Origin: a bacterium BMS3Bbin03
GTDB lineage: Bacteria > Zhuqueibacterota > JdFR-76 > BMS3Abin05
Length of the DNA stretch: 57,434 bases
NCBI GenBank assembly: GCA_002898015.1
Contig: BDTM01000040.1
Coordinates: 1-57,434, forward strand
Reading direction: 5' to 3'
Shown: piece by piece, positions 1-8,180 of the stretch
Position numbering within the stretch: position 1 is the stretch's first letter
Layout of the letters: each line of letters starts with the position of its first letter
The notes under the pieces: generated by a model
What the model was told of the DNA's origin: nothing
The model's database searches: none
Seen by the model: only the letters and a program-made list of their open reading frames with translations
Translations under genes and position numbers: made by a program

Positions 1-46
1 CATATTTCTCAATCTCTTACAGGATAATTGGCCTATTGTTGTTTTT

Positions 47-140
47 AAAACTCACCCCCTTATTCCCCCTCTCTACGCGTAGAGAGGGGGAAATTCTGGC
101 CTTCAACGTTGGTTTTTCTACCAATCAGGGGGTGAGTTTT
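47..140. repeat. Nested palindromic intergenic element
   Basis: A perfect 14-bp inverted repeat (47-60 and 127-140, arm AAAACTCACCCCCT) encloses a 30-bp perfect palindrome at 63-92 (CCCCCTCTCTACG arms around a CGCG centre). A third small palindrome, CAACGTTG, lies at 104-111. The arrangement would fold as a cruciform or large hairpin on either strand. It lies upstream of the first gene and has no coding capacity. It looks like a small non-autonomous palindromic repeat (REP or MITE class). No target duplication or transposase is visible, so mobility is only a guess. Confidence 0.75.
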
Positions 141-216
141 GGATTTAACAAATGGCGGCAACTTTTTAGTAGAAAAAAGTATGCATTTTTAGGATAAACC
201 TAAATTATTTATAAAA

Positions 217-1083
217 ATGAATGATCACCATTTCCCGACTGTTAAAAGGTTAAAAAAAGCACTTTTCCTTTTTGTATTTTCAGGGTTAATCTTCACCTGT
301 GTTTCGGCAGGGTCCGGGCAGGAGAAAGCGGCTCCAAAAGATTCCTTACGGATTTCTGCGCCGGACAGCTCGGCAAACTCCCCTCGAGATGAATTTGTGT
401 GGAGAAGTTTGTCGAATAAGGCGTTCGGCGTCGGGGAAAAGCTCGTTTTCATTATTCGGTGGGGGCCCATCCATGCAGGAGAAGCGGTGATGGAAATCCC
501 CGAAATACTAACCCTGCACGGCCGGAAAGTTTACCGCATTTTATCCCGTGCTTACACCAACCGGGTGTTTTCGACGTTTTTTAAGGTCAGAGATCAGGTT
601 GAATCCTTAATGGATGTCGACGGGCTGTTTAGCTGGCAGTTTGAGAAACACCTGCGGGAGGGAAAATTTGTGGCAAACATTAAGGATGTCTTCAATCAAA
701 AGCAGCATTTTGTCGTCAGCCGAAGAGACACAATTTCTGTGAATCCATACATACAGGATGTATTGTCGTCGTTATATTTTGTGCGCACGCAGCCCTTAGT
801 GGTGGGAGAATCACTGGCCGTCGATAATTATGCCGATAATAAGGTTTACCAACTGGAAGTAAAGGTCCTGAGGAAAGAGCGCATTAAGGTGAACGCCGGC
901 ACATTCAATTGTATTGTGATCGAGCCCATTCTTAAAAGCACGGGAATTTTTCAGCAAAAGGGGAAGCTAACGGTCTGGCTCACAGATGACGCGCGCCATC
1001 TGCCGGTTCTGATGAAAAGCAAGGTGATTGTCGGTTCGTTTGTCGCTGAGCTTAAAAACTATAAATTGGGTTCCATTGAGTGA
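217..1083 (+). CDS. DUF3108-family exported protein
   Basis: Predicted exported protein of 288 residues. A basic N-terminus (VKRLKK) and a hydrophobic stretch at about residues 15-31 form a probable signal peptide, so it should act in the periplasm or outer envelope. The body resembles the DUF3108 family: a 'GEKLVFIIRWGPIHAGEA' opening near residue 73, alternating beta strands, and a C-terminal 'GKLTVWLTDDARHLPV' segment typical of that fold. The molecular role of the family is not established. There is no good Shine-Dalgarno site before the ATG. The stop overlaps an alternative GTG start of the next gene, but that gene more likely starts at 1095. Family call is from memory of sequence pattern. 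Confidence 0.75.
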   Translation: MNDHHFPTVKRLKKALFLFVFSGLIFTCVSAGSGQEKAAPKDSLRISAPDSSANSPRDEFVWRSLSNKAFGVGEKLVFIIRWGPIHAGEAVMEIPEILTLHGRKVYRILSRAYTNRVFSTFFKVRDQVESLMDVDGLFSWQFEKHLREGKFVANIKDVFNQKQHFVVSRRDTISVNPYIQDVLSSLYFVRTQPLVVGESLAVDNYADNKVYQLEVKVLRKERIKVNAGTFNCIVIEPILKSTGIFQQKGKLTVWLTDDARHLPVLMKSKVIVGSFVAELKNYKLGSIE

Positions 1084-1094
1084 TCGGAGAACAT

Positions 1095-2042
1095 ATGTCA
1101 CGTTATCCCGAAATTGACATCGAAAACATCAAACCCGTCTCGATTAAGACTCGAAAGAATAAAGTCAATGTTGAAGAATTTGCAGGCACGTGTAAAGTGG
1201 GGGCGAGTTTTCGAGATTTCTGGTATTCACTGCCCAATATTCTGGCCGGAGAACAACTTCGTGAATTTATAGGCCATGTGGTTGAGGGGCACCGGAAGAA
1301 AAAGCCGTTGATCTGGATGATGGGCGCCCATGTCATTAAATGCGGCTTAAGTCCGATTGTGGTGGACCTGATGGCACGCGGCATTGTTTCGGCCGTGAGC
1401 TTAAACGGTGCCGGGCCAATTCACGACACGGAATTGGCGTACTGGGGACAGACCTCCGAGAATGTGGCGGCCAATCTTCAAGACGGCACGTTTGGCATGT
1501 CGAAGGAAACGGCCGATAAAATAAACGGGACGATTGCGGCTGCCGCGGATCAAAAATTGGGATACGGGGAAGCTCTTGGAAAGAAGATCTTTGAAGAAAA
1601 GCCGCCTTACTGGGAGTTGAGTGTTCTGGCCAATGGGTATCGTCTGGGCATCCCGGTGACGGTGCACGTCGGAATCGGGACGGATATTGTGCACCAACAT
1701 CCCAATGCGGATGGGGCGGCGATTGGTGAAATGAGCCTGAGGGATTTCCGCATTCTGGGAAACGTCATTGCCCAATTGGGGCACGGTGGGGTCGTAATTC
1801 TTGCGGGTTCTGCGGTCATTTTACCGGAAGTTTTTTTAAAAGCGCTCACGGTTTCGCGGAATATGGGATACGACGTTCGGGAATTTTATACCGCCAATTT
1901 TGATATGATTCGGCATTATCGTCCGTGGGAAAACGTCGTGCATCGCCCCACTCTGGATGCCGGCAAGGGGTACCAGTTTATTGGCCACCACGAAATCATG
2001 CTCCCCCTGTTGGCGGCGGCAATTTTTGAGGAGTTGGGGTGA
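1095..2042 (+). CDS. Deoxyhypusine synthase-like protein
   Basis: A soluble protein of about 315 residues. The ATG at 1095 is preferred over an upstream GTG at 1080 because GGAGA at 1086-1090 is well spaced before it. The segment 'GAHVIKCGLSPIVVDLMARG' then 'LNGAGPIHDTEL' lines up by eye with the NAD-binding region of deoxyhypusine synthase (TSNLxSSGxRE...TTAGGxEED). The later 'GIPVTVHVGIGTDIVHQHP' matches the position of the enzyme's 'PVFSPALTDGSLGD' part. Authentic deoxyhypusine synthase modifies archaeal and eukaryotic IF5A, which bacteria lack, so the bacterial substrate is unknown; polyamine transfer is possible. Remote homology is judged from pattern only. Confidence 0.55.
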   Translation: MSRYPEIDIENIKPVSIKTRKNKVNVEEFAGTCKVGASFRDFWYSLPNILAGEQLREFIGHVVEGHRKKKPLIWMMGAHVIKCGLSPIVVDLMARGIVSAVSLNGAGPIHDTELAYWGQTSENVAANLQDGTFGMSKETADKINGTIAAAADQKLGYGEALGKKIFEEKPPYWELSVLANGYRLGIPVTVHVGIGTDIVHQHPNADGAAIGEMSLRDFRILGNVIAQLGHGGVVILAGSAVILPEVFLKALTVSRNMGYDVREFYTANFDMIRHYRPWENVVHRPTLDAGKGYQFIGHHEIMLPLLAAAIFEELG

Positions 2043-2084
2043 GTTCGAAACACACTTAAACGAATTTAAAAATGAGGTTTTCAA

Positions 2085-3176
2085 ATGCGTGTTGGAATTA
2101 TTGGACTACCGCTTTCGGGGAAAACAACCCTTTTCAAAGCCTTAACCGGCTCGGAGGTAGAGGTCGGCTCGTGGTCGGGCGGCAAGCGTGAAGCACACAT
2201 TGGGATTGTGAAAGTTCCGGACGAGCGCCTGGACTTTTTGCACACGCACTTCCCATCCGCCAAAAAAATTCCGGCGGCTATTGAATACATCGATCTGGCC
2301 GGATTTGAAAAAGGGATTAGCGAGTCCGCAAAGGTTCTGACGGAGTTGTTAAACGATCTTAAAAATGTCGATGCACTGGTTGTGGTCATTCGGGCATTTG
2401 ATAACAGCGCTGTGGCACACCCGGACGGAAGCGTGAATCCGATGCGGGATTTTCAGACACTCGAGGCAGAATTTATTTTATCGGACATGGCGATCCTGGA
2501 AAACCGCATTTTGCGCCTTGAAAGACAACTGCAGAGGAAGAAAGAAGAACACAATCAAAAAGAGCTGACTCTGCTGAAACGGTGTCTGGCGGCTCTGGAA
2601 GAAGAAAAGCCGCTCTGCAGTCTGGTGTTCTCCCCTGAAGAAGAAAAGATTCTTCGCGGCTACCAATTTTTAACCGAAAAACCACAAATCATTGTTCTCA
2701 ATATAAATGAATCCGATATCGGAAATGAGGAACAAATGTTGCAGCCCTTTTCGGAGATTAAGAATCACCCGATGACGGAAATTCTGGCGCTTTCGGCGGA
2801 AATTGAAATGGAAATTGCTCAACTCGGCCCGGAAGATGCGAAGGTTTTTCAGGAAGATCTTGGAATTCAGGAATCGGCGCTGGAAAAACTCATTCGGTCG
2901 ACGTACCGGTTACTGGGGCTAATCTCTTTTTTTACAATAGGGGACGATGAGGTTCGGGCATGGACAATCCGCCGGAACACCAGGGCTCCGGGTGCCGCCG
3001 GCACGGTTCACTCCGACATGGAAAGAGGATTCATCCGGGCAGAAGTCGTGGCGTACAACGCTTATAAAGAGCACGGTTCACTGGCCAAATGCAAAGAAGC
3101 CGGTGTGTTTCGTCTGGAAGGGAAAGAGTATACTGTTAAGGACGGAGACATTATTTCATTTCGATTCAATATTTGA
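2085..3176 (+). CDS. ychF: Ribosome-associated ATPase YchF (Obg family)
   Basis: Member of the YchF/OLA1 subgroup of Obg-like P-loop NTPases, which prefer ATP and bind the ribosome. At 363 residues it has the family length. The P-loop GLPLSGKT sits at residues 7-14. The G4 position reads N-I-N-E rather than NKxD, as expected for YchF with relaxed guanine specificity. The middle of the protein (about 130-210) is charged and helical, the coiled-coil A domain. The C-terminal TGS domain starts near residue 280 and ends in the typical 'VKDGDIISFRFN'. GAGG at 2074-2077 supports the ATG start. It is followed nine bases later by the flippase-like gene. Confidence 0.95.
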   Translation: MRVGIIGLPLSGKTTLFKALTGSEVEVGSWSGGKREAHIGIVKVPDERLDFLHTHFPSAKKIPAAIEYIDLAGFEKGISESAKVLTELLNDLKNVDALVVVIRAFDNSAVAHPDGSVNPMRDFQTLEAEFILSDMAILENRILRLERQLQRKKEEHNQKELTLLKRCLAALEEEKPLCSLVFSPEEEKILRGYQFLTEKPQIIVLNINESDIGNEEQMLQPFSEIKNHPMTEILALSAEIEMEIAQLGPEDAKVFQEDLGIQESALEKLIRSTYRLLGLISFFTIGDDEVRAWTIRRNTRAPGAAGTVHSDMERGFIRAEVVAYNAYKEHGSLAKCKEAGVFRLEGKEYTVKDGDIISFRFNI

Positions 3177-3185
3177 GAGATTAAA

Positions 3186-4199
3186 ATGCTAAAATCAAAG
3201 AAATTTCAAATCTCACTTGGGATTCTGTTAAGTGTTGTGTTTCTCTGGCTGGCTTTTCGGAAGGTCAGCATCACGGATATGGCGGCCGCCTTTGAGAGCG
3301 CCGATTACTGGTATTTTATTCCGGCGGCTGTGTTCCTGTTTTTCAGTTTGTGGTTTCGCGCGTACCGCTGGAAATTCTTTTTTAAATCCATTAAACCGAT
3401 TGGAATGAACAATTTGTTTGCTTCCATGATGGTCGGTTACATGGCCAATAATATTTTCCCGATGCGGCTGGGAGAATTCCTTCGCGCCTATTCCATCGGG
3501 CGGACGGCAAAGGTTTCCAAAGTGTCTTCTTTTGCCACGATTATTGTGGAGAGAATTATCGATCTGTTGACGCTTCTCGTTTTGCTGGCTCTGACGTTCC
3601 TGATCCAGCCCTTCCCCTCGTGGATCAAAGACAGCGGGTACGTCATTTTTACCATCGCCGTCGGCGCGATTCTGTTTATGGGATTCCTGGTTTTTAAAAC
3701 CGAACCGACCTTGAAGCTCATGGAGAAAATGCTGTCCCCTTTTTCTGAAAAAATTCGCTCGAAAATTCTGGAATATGCTGAAAATTTGATCAGTGGTTTC
3801 GGTGTGCTTCGGACGCCTCGCCTTTATCTGGCCGTTGTGGTGCTTTCCATTTTAATCTGGGCGTGCTACGTGGGTATTGTCCAGATGATTATCATGTCAT
3901 TCGGCCTCGATGTCAAATATCATTTGCCTTTATTGGCCAGCGTCGTCGTTCAAATCATGATCGGCATCGGCGTGACGATCCCCTCGTCGCCCGGTTATAT
4001 CGGGACGTTTCACTATCTTGCCATGCAGGGCATGGCACTGTTTGGTGTCCCCGGCAGTGAAGCGTTAAGTGTGGCGATTGTGCTCCATCTGTTTAATTTT
4101 ATTCCGTTGACATTAATCGGGTTCTATTATTTCGCCCGGGAAAATCTCAAATTTTCCGATGTCCTCCAGGAGAAAAAATTGGCGGAGACGGCAAAATAA
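3186..4199 (+). CDS. Flippase-like integral membrane protein (UPF0104 / LPG_synthase_TM)
   Basis: Polytopic inner-membrane protein of 337 residues with about eight hydrophobic segments. It carries family marks of the lysylphosphatidylglycerol synthase TM region: 'RAYRWKFFF' after TM2, 'MVGYMANNIFPMRLGEFLRA' near residues 81-100, and 'GVTIPSSPGYIGTFHY' near 265. It has no C-terminal soluble transferase domain, so it belongs to the stand-alone UPF0104/YbhN group, thought to move lipids or lipid-linked molecules across the membrane. The start follows YchF by nine bases with GAGA upstream. Substrate unknown. Confidence 0.85.
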   Translation: MLKSKKFQISLGILLSVVFLWLAFRKVSITDMAAAFESADYWYFIPAAVFLFFSLWFRAYRWKFFFKSIKPIGMNNLFASMMVGYMANNIFPMRLGEFLRAYSIGRTAKVSKVSSFATIIVERIIDLLTLLVLLALTFLIQPFPSWIKDSGYVIFTIAVGAILFMGFLVFKTEPTLKLMEKMLSPFSEKIRSKILEYAENLISGFGVLRTPRLYLAVVVLSILIWACYVGIVQMIIMSFGLDVKYHLPLLASVVVQIMIGIGVTIPSSPGYIGTFHYLAMQGMALFGVPGSEALSVAIVLHLFNFIPLTLIGFYYFARENLKFSDVLQEKKLAETAK

Positions 4200-4248
4200 G
4201 TCTCTCAAATTCTTTCATTTGTGCCATTCGCGGTGACGAATTGTTGCC

Positions 4249-4277
4249 TTGATTCCTTTCCCTTTTTGTTTTATATT
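4249..4277 (+). promoter_or_regulatory. Sigma-70-type promoter for the helicase-nuclease gene
   Basis: TTGATT at 4249-4254 and TATATT at 4272-4277 are separated by 17 bases, close to the sigma-70 consensus. The element lies in the 136-bp gap after the flippase-like gene and about 60 bp before the helicase ATG, so this gene probably starts its own transcript. Confidence 0.6.
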
Positions 4278-4335
4278 ATTCAAACCGGTTTTCTGAAATC
4301 ATTTTGATCGAGTAAGTAAAACAAACCTTCAAATC

Positions 4336-7266
4336 ATGAACGATTTTTCGGTATCCAGAATATTAGAAGAATTAAATCCCGAGCAAAAAGAGGCGGTCGC
4401 CTTTGGAGAAGGCCCTCTTTTAGTCGTTGCCGGCGCGGGAACAGGCAAGACCCGTGTGATTACGCATCGAATCGCCTATTTAATTGCTTCAAAAATGGCC
4501 AGGCCGGAGGAAATTCTGGCACTCACATTTACGGATAAAGCCGCTGCCGAAATGCAGGCACGTGTGGACGAGATGGTACCTTACGGTTATGCGACCGTGG
4601 CGATCAGTACCTTCCACGCTTTTGGGGATCGCATTCTTCGGGAATTTGCACTGGAAATGGGACTGACGACCGATCTCAAAGTGCTGTCCCGCCCGGAGCA
4701 GGTTCTGTTTTTTCGGGATCATATTTTTGACTTTCCGCTTCACTATTTTCGGCCTCTGGGGGATCCCACAAAATTTGCGGATGCGATGATCACGCTTTTC
4801 AGCCGGGCAAAGGATGAAGATGTGGCTCCGGAAGAATACCTCGATTTTGTCCGGAATCTTCAAAAACAGGCCGAAGAAAACCCGGGCGATGAAGCCCTGC
4901 AGAGTGAAGCCGCCAAACAGTTGGAACTGGCGCAGTCGTATAAGCTTTACCAGGAATTGATGGCCAAAGAGGGAAAAATTGATTTCGGAGATCAGGTGGC
5001 GATGGTGCTGTCTCTTTTTCGAAACAGGCCCGCCGTGCTGAAAAAAGTCCGGGCGCAGTTTAGCTATATTCTGGTGGATGAATTCCAGGATACGAATTAC
5101 GCCCAATTTCAACTTCTGAAATTGCTGGCCGTCAATCGTCCGAACATTACCGTGGTCGGAGACGATGATCAGTCCATTTATAAATTTCGCGGTGCCGCCA
5201 TCAGCAATATTCTGAATTTTACGAAGACTTTTCCGCAGTCGAAATTGATTGTGCTGGTCAGGAATTACCGTTCCACACAGGCGATTCTGGATTTGGCGTA
5301 CAAATTAATTTTGCACAACAATCCGGACCGGCTGGAGGTGAAAAATAAAATCAACAAACAGCTTGTGGCCGAAACCCGGCAAGACCTGCCTCCGATTACG
5401 CGACATTTGCACTACGACAGGCTCTCTTCGGAGGCGGATGCCGTGACGAAAATCATCGAAGAACAGGTGGCACAGAAAAAACGGACTTACGGGGACTTTG
5501 CTATTTTGGTTCGATCCAATAATGACGCGGCTCCCTTTCTTGATTCGCTCAGGGCGGCCGGTATTCCGGCCTATTTCTCGGGCAGCCGCGGGCTTTACAG
5601 GCAGCCGGAAATTCAATTACTGCTGGCCTTTCTTCGGGCCGTTAGTGATTTTTCGGATTCAAAAAGTCTGTCGCTGCTGGCGGAATCCGAAATTTACCGG
5701 ATGCCGGTTCACGATCAGCGGCGCTGCAATCACGTGGCAAACCGCAATAATCGCGCTCTGTTCGATGTGTTTCTCCACTACCGCGAGTACCCGGAATTGC
5801 AGGCGCTTTCGGTGGAGGGGAGAGCCACGATCGAAAAAATAGTCGGCGATATAGAAATGTTCCTGAAAATGGCCCGGGAAAATTCAACGGGCACGGTTCT
5901 CTATGAATTTCTGACCCGGAGCGGTTATCTGAAAAGTCTGACACACAAACCTCCCCTGGAAAGCGATGCAAAGATTCAGAATATTGCGAAGTTTTTCGAA
6001 ATTATCCGAAGCTTTGAGGAGGCGTCACAGGTTGACCGGGTGCAGTTTTTTGTGGACTATTTGGATCTGTTGATCGAAGCCGGTGATGATCCGGCCACAG
6101 CAGACATCGATCCGGATACGGATGCCGTTCACGTGCTCACCGTACACAAAGCTAAAGGGCTGGAGTTCCCGGTTGTTTTTATGGTCAGTCTGATCAATCA
6201 AAAATTCCCGAGCAGAAATCGCAAGGAACCCATCCCGCTGCCCGATCCGCTGGTGAAGGACATCCTCCCGTCGGGTGATTTTCATCTTCAGGAAGAGAGG
6301 CGCTTATTTTATGTGGGAATCACACGCGCCCGGGAAGAGTTGTACCTGACCTCTGCGAGAGACTACGGCGGAAAGCGGCTCCGAAAAATAAGCCAGTTTG
6401 TGGCAGAGGCGCTGGATCGTCCCATTCCAAACGACGACTACGTGCGGGCTTCGGCCGAGGAAGCCATCAAGCGTTTTGCGCCTTCACTAAATGACGTAAA
6501 AACAGATCTGGAGCCCATTCCGGAAGATCAAATCATGACATTGAGTTTTTATCAAATCGATGATTATCTGACCTGTCCGTTGAAATACAAATACGTTCAC
6601 GTCCTGCGGGTTCCGATTGCACCGCATCATACGGTGATTTACGGCAGTGCGCTCCACCAGGCGGTGAGTGAATACTATCGGCGCAAAATCAAAGGATTTC
6701 CTGTCGAATATTCCGTTTTAGAAGATGTTTTTAGAAATTCCTGGTCCAGTGAAGGCTTCATTTCCAGAACGCACGAAGAGCAGCGGTTCCAGGCCGGCCT
6801 GGATGCGTTGAAACAATTTTACGAAACCGAGGAACAGTCAGGCGAACTGCCGCTTTATGTGGAAAAAGAATTTAGTTTCAAACTGGATAATAACCATATC
6901 GTCGGGCGCTGGGATCGCGTGGATCAGCGAGACGGCGGCATTGTGATTGTGGATTTTAAATCATCTGATGTACGGGAGCAGGAAGCGGCGGACAAACGTG
7001 CCAAAAAGAGCCTGCAACTGGCCATTTATGCCATGGCTTACGAGAGCATGTTTCGGGAGCGTCCTGTTCGGACAGAGCTGCATTTTCTGGAATCCGGGCT
7101 GGTGGGCCGGGCGGAAGTGGCCGGCATGAAAATGGAGAAGTTTCTGGAAGACATCCGCACGGCCGCCCAGGGGATCCGCCAACGGGATTTTGAAGCAAAA
7201 CCCGATTATATGAGCTGCCGCTACTGTGCGTTTAATTCAATCTGCCCGCAGGCAAATGAACAGTAA
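4336..7266 (+). CDS. UvrD/PcrA-type helicase fused to a Fe-S PD-(D/E)XK nuclease
   Basis: A 976-residue superfamily-1A helicase with a C-terminal RecB/Cas4-like nuclease. Walker A AGAGTGKT is at 32-39, Walker B 'VDEFQDT' has D248 and E249, and 'GDDDQSIYKFRGA' (motif III) and 'VHKAKGLEFPVVF' (motif V) follow. The nuclease runs from about residue 735: a cysteine at 747 in 'TCPLKYKY', the catalytic D873-x-K875 in 'VDFKSSD', and a terminal C961-x2-C964-x5-C970. One upstream plus three downstream cysteines is the AddB/Cas4 arrangement for a 4Fe-4S cluster. A role in double-strand-break processing or repair is likely. No AddB partner is adjacent; the next genes are an SbcCD-like pair. Substrate polarity cannot be read from sequence. 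Confidence 0.9.
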   Translation: MNDFSVSRILEELNPEQKEAVAFGEGPLLVVAGAGTGKTRVITHRIAYLIASKMARPEEILALTFTDKAAAEMQARVDEMVPYGYATVAISTFHAFGDRILREFALEMGLTTDLKVLSRPEQVLFFRDHIFDFPLHYFRPLGDPTKFADAMITLFSRAKDEDVAPEEYLDFVRNLQKQAEENPGDEALQSEAAKQLELAQSYKLYQELMAKEGKIDFGDQVAMVLSLFRNRPAVLKKVRAQFSYILVDEFQDTNYAQFQLLKLLAVNRPNITVVGDDDQSIYKFRGAAISNILNFTKTFPQSKLIVLVRNYRSTQAILDLAYKLILHNNPDRLEVKNKINKQLVAETRQDLPPITRHLHYDRLSSEADAVTKIIEEQVAQKKRTYGDFAILVRSNNDAAPFLDSLRAAGIPAYFSGSRGLYRQPEIQLLLAFLRAVSDFSDSKSLSLLAESEIYRMPVHDQRRCNHVANRNNRALFDVFLHYREYPELQALSVEGRATIEKIVGDIEMFLKMARENSTGTVLYEFLTRSGYLKSLTHKPPLESDAKIQNIAKFFEIIRSFEEASQVDRVQFFVDYLDLLIEAGDDPATADIDPDTDAVHVLTVHKAKGLEFPVVFMVSLINQKFPSRNRKEPIPLPDPLVKDILPSGDFHLQEERRLFYVGITRAREELYLTSARDYGGKRLRKISQFVAEALDRPIPNDDYVRASAEEAIKRFAPSLNDVKTDLEPIPEDQIMTLSFYQIDDYLTCPLKYKYVHVLRVPIAPHHTVIYGSALHQAVSEYYRRKIKGFPVEYSVLEDVFRNSWSSEGFISRTHEEQRFQAGLDALKQFYETEEQSGELPLYVEKEFSFKLDNNHIVGRWDRVDQRDGGIVIVDFKSSDVREQEAADKRAKKSLQLAIYAMAYESMFRERPVRTELHFLESGLVGRAEVAGMKMEKFLEDIRTAAQGIRQRDFEAKPDYMSCRYCAFNSICPQANEQ

Positions 7267-7300
7267 TAGTTTTTTAGGTAATCATAAAAAGGAGATGCTT

Positions 7301-7332
7301 CAGCCGCGAAATCACCAAGACACAAAGAAAAG
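7301..7332 (+). repeat. Interspersed CGCGAA...CACAAAG repeat, copy 1
   Basis: 32 bp starting CAGCCGCGAA and ending CACAAAGAAAAG. It matches the copy at 24624-24655 at 28 of 32 positions, and all four differences are A/G. A shorter relative is at 26397-26419. It is non-coding and begins 34 bp after the helicase stop codon. Confidence 0.7.
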
Positions 7333-7660
7333 ATATGAATTTTAAGCCATTTAAAATGAAGCGATAAATGTCCCGGTTTTTTAATCGATTTTAAGGGTCC
7401 CTTCATCCAAAATGGAATTAGAATCTGACTCCCCGACATCTGCGAAAAATCGCAGAAAATGGGAGAACCGGTCAACTGAAGGATTCAACAATTTATAATG
7501 GCATGAATTACATTTCGTCCGCCGATTGGCAATAGCCGTCAACATAAGGACTATTGAATATTTTATAAACATAGTATTTACAAAAGGTTGTTTCGTATTT
7601 CAAATGGTTCTAAATACTATTATTCTTTTCAGGAAACAGAATAGACAAATTGGACATTTC

Positions 7661-7947
7661 GTGCCTAACGGCACTCAAAATGGACAGAGATATTTTTCTA
7701 TAAACATTTTGTCCCTAACGGGACATGGATAATGGAAGTATCATTAAAGATTATCTCTGTTCAATAAAGTGGCTCTAATAGTGCCAGAGATTCGTAAAAG
7801 CAACGAATCTGATTTTATGGGAGAAACTTTATGCCGCCGTGTTTGTTTGCAAGATAGATTTATATGTCAAATTTATTGAAAGTCCCGTAGGGACGCAATG
7901 TTTCTAGCAAAGTGCCAAATCAAATGATTTTAAGTCCCTTTAGGGAC
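7661..7947. repeat. Cluster of four short hairpin repeats (GTCCC type)
   Basis: Four small palindromes: 7661-7674 (GTGCC-TAAC-GGCAC), 7711-7724 (GTCCC-TAAC-GGGAC), 7882-7894 (GTCCC-GTA-GGGAC) and 7934-7947 (GTCCC-TTTA-GGGAC). The first two are exactly 50 bp apart and share the loop TAAC while the middle stem pair swaps G-C for C-G, a compensatory change. A decayed fifth copy may be at 7771-7785. They resemble REP-type sequences. Confidence 0.7.
7731..7769 (+). repeat. Imperfect direct repeat, copy A
   Basis: 39 bp beginning AATGGAAGTATCATTAAAG and ending GTTCAATAAAG. It pairs with 7976-8014 (AATGGAAATAACATCAAAG ... ATTCAATGAAG) over most positions. Each copy lies just downstream of a GTCCC-type hairpin, so hairpin and flank may have been copied as one unit. 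Confidence 0.55.
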
Positions 7948-7975
7948 GACATGTAATTTTTATTCTATTAATGAA

Positions 7976-8014
7976 AATGGAAATAACATCAAAGATTTTA
8001 TCGATTCAATGAAG
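7976..8014 (+). repeat. Imperfect direct repeat, copy B
   Basis: Second copy of the repeat at 7731-7769, 28 bp after the hairpin at 7934-7947. It is diverged, which suggests an old duplication. No coding function is seen. Confidence 0.5.
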
Positions 8015-8051
8015 CATTTCCAAACAATTGTGTTGGCGATGGGCTTGGGCT

Positions 8052-8124
8052 GCCCTGTGGTAAACCGCGGGGCTAAAAATAGAAAGGGCGCTTCCCATTC
8101 TTAGCCTGATAGTTTACCATCAGG
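8052..8124. repeat. Inverted pair of TTAGCC-type hairpin elements
   Basis: The first element, on the minus strand at 8052-8077, contains GCCCTGTGG-TAAA-CCGCGGGGC, a 9-bp stem (two G-U pairs as RNA) with a four-base loop. The second, at 8095-8124 on the plus strand, reads CCATTCTTAGCC followed by a CCTGAT/ATCAGG stem. The two face each other around GGCTAA and TTAGCC. A third copy is at 50167-50196. Their position just before the SbcD-like gene could affect its transcript. Confidence 0.65.
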
Positions 8125-8180
8125 AAAATCTTTGTGGCAAACAATGACCCGAATCGTTACAATAAAAATAAGGGAACTCC

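Larger units (their letters stand above)
7267..8180. other. Repeat-rich non-coding region
   Basis: A 914-bp stretch with no credible gene. Short open frames cross it, but they run through palindromes and lack ribosome sites. It holds a CGCGAA-type repeat (7301-7332), four short GTCCC-type hairpins (7661-7947), an imperfect 39-bp direct repeat (7731-7769 and 7976-8014), an 8-bp-stem hairpin (7788-7810), and an inverted pair of TTAGCC-type hairpins (8052-8124). AT-rich sequence fills the rest. It separates the helicase-nuclease from the SbcD-like gene. Confidence 0.85.

Noticed and set aside
4489..5112. 207-codon minus-strand open frame
   Set aside because: It is antisense to the helicase domain, with no start signal, and mirrors the codon bias of the real gene.
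7526..7732. 68-codon plus-strand open frame in the repeat region
   Set aside because: It runs through two GTCCC-type hairpins, has no ribosome site and no recognisable protein pattern; it is a by-product of the repeats.
7661..7947. GTCCC palindromes as a CRISPR array or tRNA-like genes
   Set aside because: The repeats are only 13-14 bp with irregular spacing, and no cloverleaf or T-arm sequence is seen.
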